NCBI GenBank assembly: GCA_029251525.1
Contig: JAQXDE010000017.1
Coordinates: 1 to 59,365, forward strand
Direction of reading: 5' to 3'
Length of the DNA stretch: 59,365 nt
DNA from: Saprospiraceae bacterium
GTDB lineage: Bacteria > Bacteroidota > Bacteroidia > Chitinophagales > Saprospiraceae
Shown here: positions 53,901 to 59,365 of the stretch, piece by piece
Layout of the letters: each line of letters begins with the position of its first letter
Numbering within the stretch: the stretch's first letter is position 1
The notes under the pieces: generated by a model
What the model was told of the DNA's origin: nothing
Seen by the model: the letters and a program-made list of their open reading frames with translations, nothing else
Database searches by the model: none
Program-made: the position numbers and the translations under genes

Positions 53901-56569
53901 CAGTAACTGATGGGAACGGATGTGTGAAAGTTGGAGCGGGAATTACAGTTGGAGAACCATCTTCAATTACGTCAATTCCTACTATTGATGGAACTTCATG
54001 TTTTGGTGAGTGCGATGGATCAATTAGTTTGAATATATCAGGAGGAACTCCTGGATACACAGTAATTTGGAGTAACGGTGAAACAGGAACATCTCTATCT
54101 AATTTATGTGCAGGAAATTACTCTGCAATAATTCAAGATGCAATTGGATGTACATTCTCAGAAGTATATTCAGTTACGCAACCTGCTTTATTTGGATTAG
54201 ACTTTGCTGTACAGCATGAATCACCTATAGGAAATGATGGTGCAATTAACTTAACAGTCTCTCCAATTGGAAATTATAGTTTTTTATGGAGTAATGGAGC
54301 CACTACGGAAGATATCAATGGTTTAACTGCAGATATCTATAATGTAACAGTAACAGATATTGTTTCAGGTTGTACAACAATAGGAGGTGCAGCAGTCACA
54401 AATACACTAGCTATCCAATCTGAATTACTAACACATGTAACCTGTCATGATGGGAATGATGGATCTGTTGAAATTACTATATCAGGAGGAACACCAGGAT
54501 ACACTTATGTTTGGAGTTCAGTTAATGGCCCTTTTGCAATAACAAAGGATGTCTTTGGCTTAACAGCAGGAACTTATACGGTGGAAGTCACCGATCTAGC
54601 AATGACTACAATAACAGAAACTTATATAATTATAGAACCTACACCAGTAACTATTACCAATGTAATTATTTTTGATGAATCAGATATTTGTGATGGGTCT
54701 ATTAATATTACTCCTAACGGAGGAACAGGACCATATACTTACCAATGGAGTATTCCTCAACAAAGTCAGGATTTAGTTGACTTGTGTGAAGGGTCTTATA
54801 ATGTTACAGTTACGGATTCTAAAGGATGTACTTTTGTTTCCCCAGAATATATAATTGAACCATCTTCACCTCAAGTAGGAAATGTTGATATTACAGATGT
54901 TTCTTGTTTCTCGAATACGGACGGTGTAATTTGTATTGATATTGTAGGAGGTAATGCTCCATACACAGTTACAATCAATAATTTCAATCCACAGATAAGT
55001 ACAGCTACTACAGTATGTTTTGGTGGACTAAGTCCAAGTGATTATGTAATACAAATTACTGATGCACAAGGATTATTTGTTTCAAGTACTATATACACAG
55101 TTGGTGAGCCAGATCCAATTACGATCGCGGGAGCATCAATTATTAATGAAACTATTTCTGGATGCGATGGTGGAGTAAATATAATGGATGTTCAAGGAGG
55201 GAATGGAGGTTATAGTTACTTATGGAGTAATGGCGATATCAGTCAAGATTTAGGTTCTGTTTGTTCTGGGTTTTACCAATTGACAATTACTGATGTAAAC
55301 GGATGTACTTTCGTTACAGAAGAATTTGAAATTGTGAAATTACTCTCTTATGAAATCTTAATTACAAATGTTGCATGTTTTGATGAAGAAAACGGATCAA
55401 TCGACTTGGATGTATTTGGAGGATTGACACCTTATACATATGTTTGGACAGATTCAAATGGAACTGTAATTGGTGGTAATAGCTCAACACTTGAAAATCA
55501 GCCTGCTGGTCAATATGGTGTAGTGGTAACTGATGGAGCTGGAACTATTCTTTCCTTGTTAAATTTGTTTACCATTGGACAACCTACCAATCCATTAGAA
55601 GTAACATCAACACTTACTGTTCAGCCTTCACCTGCAGATTGTGATGGAGGAGAAATATCAATTGTGGTAATTGGAGGAACTACAGGTTACAGTTATGATT
55701 GGACTAATCAAGATGGAGTAAATGTTGGAAATACTCCAACAATTACTGGCTTAATAGGAGGAATCTATACTGCCTTAGTTACCGATGGAAACGGTTGTAC
55801 CACAACTGTAGAAGCAGAATTATTTGAATGTCAAATAACATTGAACGTAAATCTTATATCTGAATTAACAGTCTCATGTTTTGGTGAAACAGATGGAATG
55901 CTTTCAGTAGTAGCGACAGGAGGAACAGAGCCATACACCTATGATTGGGATTATACAAGCTATTCTGAAACTGGAATTGATGGATCTTCTCTTGACAATC
56001 TTGCACCAGGAACTTACGAGATTACAGCAACAGATTTTTACGGTGTAACGACAATTGAATCTTATATCATTTCAGAACCTACACCTATTCAAGTTTCAGT
56101 TACTGTTTCCCCAGGAAGAGCAGAAGCTATCGTTCTTGGTGGAACGGCCCCATTCACTTACCAATGGGATCAAACCATAACCACAGATTCTTTTATTGAA
56201 GGTTTACAGGGAGGAATCGAGCATGTCTTGTTGGTAATTGATGATAATGGTTGTACTTCTGAGATTCAAAGATTCAATTTAGATTATGATACAGGCTGCT
56301 TCGAGGCAAGAGCGGTTATCACTCCAAATAACGATGGATTAAATGATAATTTTTATGTTAACTGCCTTGAAACAACTACAGTTAGAGTAATCATCTTTAA
56401 CCGGTGGGGACAAGAAGTTTACGAGAATAATGATTACGATAATTCATTTATTGGGCTTGGAAAACGAGATGAAATACTTCCTCAAGGTGGTTACTTCTAT
56501 GTACTTAATTACTTAGATACCAATGGAGCATTTCGAACTTCTAAAGGGTCACTCTCAATTGTACGGTAA
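50909..56569 (+). CDS. Giant surface protein: four cohesin-like modules, about 15 SprB repeats, T9SS type B tail
   Basis: 1886 residues. Signal peptide 1-20. Four cohesin-like modules lie at about 22-175, 184-325, 330-485 and 490-630; each contains a strand of the form (F/Y)xxxWD(P/N)xxxxF (for example FTINWDPSIISF). From about 640 to 1785 come some 15 repeats of about 77 residues with the SprB pattern C-x-x-x-x-D-G-S-I ... G-G-x-x-x-Y-x-Y-x-W-S (SCFGECDGSISLNISGGTPG is a clear one); the last is degenerate. The final 90 residues are the type B sorting tail (ARAVITPNNDGLNDNFYV and IIFNRWGQEVYENN). It is probably a cell-surface adhesin used in gliding or attachment. Confidence 0.92.
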   Translation: MKKIITLLFLGWLITFSTTAQVVYNVSPSSSSADPGETIFIDVTVENFIDMIGFQFEMEWNDQVLQFQEITTYGNIMCNIAGNPSVCYSYPSAFGPASITNFFVTQYLDPDFINPTANTLADGEKLLTIEFLVVGQAGQSSPIDFRGAILAVDSNFNELSVANGMVIANNGTFNVNGTGCAGAGDVTFTASNESGDTGTSGSVKVSVDNFENVEGFGFTINWDPSIISFTSIGNLNLTGLTNPSPPAVGSFGTSQASNGNLFVSWSNSSGVTACDGDIIFEIFYDIIGAGQTSTDVDFTGNIEVIRNSQLVPHAVNSGSVMVTGNGTGQQTGITFIAEDVTGESGTQVCVPIKVANFDQVISFQYDVTWDPAIISFATILDGSGQPLSPIGSGNPLGLLNPNPPAIGNFGSTNSSNGVLSLSWDNGSGVTLTDQTPIYQICYDIIGATSEISQINFGGTIEVADINGLADFTGVSGSVEVIEVFNGGLNLEWDCCEKANPGENICVDVRVVDGFEDILSAQYGMLWDNTVLTFESIAFGNGNPLGLSVGNNLVYDANADAVKLLWFDNSGQGVSLNPGTSLYQICYDVTGATGTNGDLEMGPIPAAIPPFTVEISNNLNTIAFLGNSCNVAVENILPLTIIETVTSPTCVGDTDGAINVIVSGGVEEYTYIWSTTSSSQDISDLVAGDYTVTVTDCKGDTAEKTITVADPTPVTATANITEVSGVGNSDGEIDLMPSGGTPNYTYVWSNGSIIEDLTGLPIGIYTVTITDTNGCTGVESFEVPNSCNPLTVTVTSTDENCAGQNDGSATASGSGGVGNYIYTWSNSLPTGPTVSGLAPGVYSVTATDDDGCTGSTSFSIGNGANVLVNIVSTTDLICFGENTGSIEISGFGGSGSYSVVWQPGGMTDLVISDLAAGSYTPVITDTNTGCTATGNAIVLTEPSEITMSGSVTNTSCNAGSDGSISLSISGGTSSYSVAWSNGSVGQTLNSLPAGTYTPTVTDGNGCVKVGAGITVGEPSSITSIPTIDGTSCFGECDGSISLNISGGTPGYTVIWSNGETGTSLSNLCAGNYSAIIQDAIGCTFSEVYSVTQPALFGLDFAVQHESPIGNDGAINLTVSPIGNYSFLWSNGATTEDINGLTADIYNVTVTDIVSGCTTIGGAAVTNTLAIQSELLTHVTCHDGNDGSVEITISGGTPGYTYVWSSVNGPFAITKDVFGLTAGTYTVEVTDLAMTTITETYIIIEPTPVTITNVIIFDESDICDGSINITPNGGTGPYTYQWSIPQQSQDLVDLCEGSYNVTVTDSKGCTFVSPEYIIEPSSPQVGNVDITDVSCFSNTDGVICIDIVGGNAPYTVTINNFNPQISTATTVCFGGLSPSDYVIQITDAQGLFVSSTIYTVGEPDPITIAGASIINETISGCDGGVNIMDVQGGNGGYSYLWSNGDISQDLGSVCSGFYQLTITDVNGCTFVTEEFEIVKLLSYEILITNVACFDEENGSIDLDVFGGLTPYTYVWTDSNGTVIGGNSSTLENQPAGQYGVVVTDGAGTILSLLNLFTIGQPTNPLEVTSTLTVQPSPADCDGGEISIVVIGGTTGYSYDWTNQDGVNVGNTPTITGLIGGIYTALVTDGNGCTTTVEAELFECQITLNVNLISELTVSCFGETDGMLSVVATGGTEPYTYDWDYTSYSETGIDGSSLDNLAPGTYEITATDFYGVTTIESYIISEPTPIQVSVTVSPGRAEAIVLGGTAPFTYQWDQTITTDSFIEGLQGGIEHVLLVIDDNGCTSEIQRFNLDYDTGCFEARAVITPNNDGLNDNFYVNCLETTTVRVIIFNRWGQEVYENNDYDNSFIGLGKRDEILPQGGYFYVLNYLDTNGAFRTSKGSLSIVR

Positions 56570-56706
56570 TTTTAAATTGATTAAATGTTTTTTATAAAAA
56601 AAGATTTATAAAAAATAAATTATAACTCCCACAAACAAATTAAGTATGTTGAGCAGTTTTGAAAAAAAATGCTCAACATGCTAAAACAATAATAAACTTG
56701 TCAAAC

Positions 56707-57645
56707 ATGAAAAAATTATTATTCTTAATAGCTTGCTTCTCATTTTTAATTAATGATTTAAATGCTCAATACGAAGCAATTTTCAGTCACTACCAAGTAA
56801 ATAAACTATTAATTAACCCTGCGACAGCTGGATTCGACCAAGACAATCATAAGTTATTTATGAATGTTCGAAACCAATGGTCTGGATTCACAGGTGCTCC
56901 TGAATCTTATTCTTTAAGTTACAATGGACCAATAGGCAAAAGTCTTGGACTCGGAGCTCTAATTTTTACTGAGAAGATCGCTTCATTCACTCGATACAGA
57001 ATGCAGTTATCTTACGCTTTTCGTTATGACATTAATGAAACAAAATTAGGTTTCGGTATGTCAACTGAATTCAATCGAACTAGATTAGATAATTCAGTTC
57101 TCAATGATCCTTTATACGATGCTGGAGATCAAATTATCGAAGATGGTGTAGATGGAATTAGGACTTTTGATGCTTCTTTTGGAGCATATTTAGAATTGCC
57201 AGAAGGTACTTTCTTCGGAATGTCTATGCCTAACTTAATCAAAAATAAGTTAGATGATATCTCAGGTGAATCTACTGGGGGACTTTTCAACTATTATTTA
57301 TTCAACGCAGGTCACAGATTTACAATTGATAAGAAAAAAGTAACTATCGAGCCTTCTATTTTAGTGAAAAAAGTGAGAAACGCTCCATTTTCAATGGACT
57401 TGAATGTAAAAGCAGGCTTCTTAAATGAAAAATTAATTAGTGGTTTGACTTACCGAATGGGAGATGGTGGAGCAGTTGCATTCTTAGTTGGAACTAAATA
57501 TAAGAATCTTCAATTTTATTACAGCTATGATGCTTTTATGGGCGATTTCCAACAATATAGTTCAGGATCTCATGAGATCACGGTAGCTTATCAAATTTTA
57601 AGAAAAAATGGCGAATTCGATCGCTCTAAAAAGTATAGAAAATAA
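56707..57645 (+). CDS. PorP/SprF-family T9SS outer-membrane protein
   Basis: 312 residues from the start used here. The open frame begins at 56659, but Met17 (56707) directly precedes a good signal peptide (KKLLFLIACFSFLIN, then LNAQ), so the shorter form is preferred. YEAIFSHYQVNKLLINPATAGF is the hallmark of the PorP/SprF family, and a beta-barrel of about 14 strands follows to the end. SprF is needed for surface delivery of SprB in Flavobacterium, and genes for such proteins usually follow their type B cargo. It lies 137 bp downstream of the giant protein gene and is probably its dedicated partner. Confidence 0.93.
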   Translation: MKKLLFLIACFSFLINDLNAQYEAIFSHYQVNKLLINPATAGFDQDNHKLFMNVRNQWSGFTGAPESYSLSYNGPIGKSLGLGALIFTEKIASFTRYRMQLSYAFRYDINETKLGFGMSTEFNRTRLDNSVLNDPLYDAGDQIIEDGVDGIRTFDASFGAYLELPEGTFFGMSMPNLIKNKLDDISGESTGGLFNYYLFNAGHRFTIDKKKVTIEPSILVKKVRNAPFSMDLNVKAGFLNEKLISGLTYRMGDGGAVAFLVGTKYKNLQFYYSYDAFMGDFQQYSSGSHEITVAYQILRKNGEFDRSKKYRK

Positions 57646-58374
57646 ACCGATTTTGACCTAAATTATTAATAGTCAGTATTTTACGAGGCTAAATTAGTAC
57701 TGGTCAAAACTCGAAAGATGTCCTTTAACAATTGGTTTTTGGGATGGCTCCTCTCAGCATAATGCCTGAGAGGAGCACCTTTATTAAAATAAAAAGGTAT
57801 TAGTTTTCATCCAGAACCGTCTCCCAGTATTTTTTAAAGTAGTGTGACGTATATTAATTGGAATATGTTTTTTTTTTTTTAATTTTTATATCTGCCTATC
57901 AAATTCTAACAGATCAATCTGTCTATTAAAATATATAGGGAAGAAGGATGGTTTTAATCACTTCAATAGCATGAAATTGAATCCTGTGAAACTTCAATAA
58001 AATGAAATTTTATTTCTCTAAAATGATAAATACCATTTTTTAGGTATTTCATGGGGTGGGTATTTTATTTAAATTGTAAGTAAAAAAAGAATATGTTATT
58101 TAATGCTATGATAGTATTGTTTTTAGTAATGACTTTTATAGAAATGACCAAAACAGAAATTACAGAAAACTCTGACCTTTAAATAAAGGTAAATATTTTA
58201 TCCTCTACCACTTGGCATTTTTATCAGTGTGCTCATCCTTATTTTCCTTAAATATATATACTCTTTCCGGTTAAGTGTGAATCTTCAGTCTATTAAATTG
58301 TTTTATGAAATTAGTTATTCTACAGCTCAGGAATAAGGTTTTTAGGTTCTTTAAAAAAAAGAAGTTTGATATTG
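57646..58374. other. Gene-free region after the adhesin operon
   Basis: Apart from the hairpin at 57747-57776, no gene is supported. Sequence from 58292 (attaaattg, then ttttatgaaatta) resembles the conserved 3' module of the tandem repeats that follow (58625 and 59025) and may be an older, decayed copy. Confidence 0.45.
57747..57776 (+). terminator. Terminator of the cohesin/SprB/PorP operon
   Basis: A perfect 11-bp GC-rich stem, gctcctctcag with ctgagaggagc, and an 8-nt loop, 102 bp after the PorP/SprF stop. The U tract is short (ACCTTTATT), but stem strength and position support a transcript end here. Confidence 0.7.
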
Positions 58375-58667
58375 ATTTATTATAAATATGAATAATACTG
58401 GAATAATGGGATGGTGGAGAGAAAATAAAAAATGTAATTTTAAATCATAATATTAAAAAAGATTATTTGCTAATAAGAAAGCCCACCACCTTAAAAAATA
58501 AAGCAAAAAGCAAACACTGTGCAACATTCATATAAAAGGCAAACACGCTGATCTTACACTTTTTTTTCCCTAAATTTATTTTGACATTATAATTATGAAC
58601 CTTGTATTTCAGGGTTTTCAAAATATTAAATTGGTTTTAATTGTTTCAATATTCGGTATTTGGGATA

Positions 58668-58699
58668 AAGCTCTTCAACTAAGTTGGAGAGCTTTTTTT
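58668..58699 (+). terminator. Terminator-like hairpin of repeat unit A
   Basis: aagctcttcaac pairs with gttggagagctt (one G-U pair) across a 3-nt loop, then seven T. It is the end of the conserved 3' module of the array. Confidence 0.75.
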
Positions 58700-59068
58700 G
58701 AAGCTCATGTACCTACAAGGGTTTCATGAAATGTTGTTTTAACGATATATAAAAAATACCGAAATGGTGGTATGGTAAAAAGAGGAAAAAAATGTAACTT
58801 TAATAATAGCAAACGTAATGATTTAGCCGTTTTGAGAATTTGAAAATAATTCACAATAATCCCCTTACACTTTTTAACCAAGGCAAGAAACAAACACTTA
58901 CTTTCAGACTCTTTTTTGACAAATATTTTAAGCAAATATAAAAGTCCTCTAAATTTTTTCCTTCGATTTCTAACACACGCACACAAACTAAATGTAAATC
59001 TTGTATATGTAAGATTTCCGAGACATTAAATTGGTTTTAATTGTTTCAATATTCGGTATTTGGGATAG

Positions 59069-59100
59069 AGCTCTTCAACTAAGTTGGAGAGCTTTTTTTT
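59069..59100 (+). terminator. Terminator-like hairpin of repeat unit B
   Basis: The same hairpin as in unit A, 400 bp downstream, with gctcttcaac and gttggagagc forming the stem and a run of eight T behind it. The single base change (A to G at 59068) lies just outside the core stem. Confidence 0.75.
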
Positions 59101-59365
59101 AAAAATTCTTGTTGTCAATAATATCCTGTAAAAGGTTGTTTTATTAATATATGAAAAATACCGAAATAGCGGTATGGTGTTGAGAGGATAAAAAATGTAA
59201 TTTTATATTATCAAACAAGCGAAAAATAACTGCCAATAAAAAAGCTTACCATTTAAAAAAAAATAAAGCAAAAGGCAAACACTATTCAACACTTACACCC
59301 AGTTCAAACACGCTGAACTTACATTTAATTTTTACCTCCATATTTCTCATAACATTGTAATTGTA

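Larger units (their letters stand above)
58375..59365. repeat. Tandem non-coding repeat array (about 400-bp units)
   Basis: Three related units run off the window end: A about 58375-58699, B about 58733-59100, C from about 59135. A conserved 3' module of 75 bp (58625-58699 and 59025-59099) differs at a single base and ends in a terminator-like hairpin. The 5' module (ATACCG, a short loop, then CGGTAT, then AAAAAATGTAA) is present in B (58756) and C (59158), 402 bp apart, and in weaker form in A (58395). A and C also share aaataaagca and caaacacgctga segments. The frames are not conserved, so coding is unlikely. Confidence 0.75.

Noticed and set aside
52800-56270. Apparent DNA repeats over 3.4 kb
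   Set aside because: They are the coding of divergent SprB protein repeats; the DNA copies are not near-identical, so they are not a separate repeat element or CRISPR.
58705-58986. Reverse-strand frame of 93 codons
   Set aside because: It spans the variable middle of repeat unit B, is not kept in units A or C, and has low-complexity composition.
1-59365. tRNA, rRNA, tmRNA or RNase P RNA genes
   Set aside because: No T-arm-like GGTTCRANNCC with matching acceptor stem and no conserved rRNA segment was noticed; absence is by eye and not by a covariance search.

Overview
The window reads as AT-rich chromosomal DNA of a Bacteroidota, most likely in or near the Saprospiria/Flavobacteriia. The main signs are type IX secretion (T9SS) sorting domains of both type A and type B, SprB repeats, a PorP/SprF protein, a moxR-bat (aerotolerance) locus, a YpdA-type bacillithiol disulfide reductase, weak Shine-Dalgarno context and several TAnnTTTG promoter elements. 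I saw no rRNA, tRNA, CRISPR array, transposase or phage gene, and the exact lineage cannot be fixed from sequence alone.

Layout. 1-740 is non-coding, with an 84-bp trinucleotide repeat and a possible small RNA. 801-8974 holds mixed single genes: VOC protein, M14 peptidase, Dabb lipoprotein, aquaporin, a miniature T9SS cargo, a TSUP transporter and methylmalonyl-CoA epimerase. 9075-15517 is a housekeeping block (rnpA, rpmH, rho, serS, a PIN/NYN-like protein, frr). 15587-18691 has a leftward operon (haaO homologue, LpxH-like hydrolase, propeller-like protein) divergent from a short-chain dehydrogenase that lacks the usual catalytic Tyr and Lys. 19027-25394 carries a FIST sensor/histidine kinase pair, aroQ, recQ and kdsD. 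26022-32870 holds an overlapping pair of uncharacterised envelope proteins, a T9SS type B surface protein and a rhomboid protease.

33038-45219 is a large leftward moxR/DUF58/bat locus. It is unusual in having two secreted-protein genes (DUF1080 and a DUF3298-like protein) between moxR and the DUF58 gene, two TPR proteins, and a short BatD-like protein beside full-length BatD. 45478-49136 has two overlapping small lipoprotein genes, ypdA and a TPR/membrane protein.

50059-57645 is a probable surface-adhesin operon: a small secreted cohesin-like protein (T9SS type A), a 1886-residue protein with four cohesin-like modules, about fifteen SprB repeats and a type B tail, and a PorP/SprF partner. 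It is preceded by a gene-free stretch of about 0.9 kb. After the operon, the last 1.7 kb has no convincing gene but contains tandem non-coding units of about 400 bp, each ending in a terminator-like hairpin, which run off the window. The cohesin/SprB/PorP operon and this repeat array are the best candidates for something undescribed.
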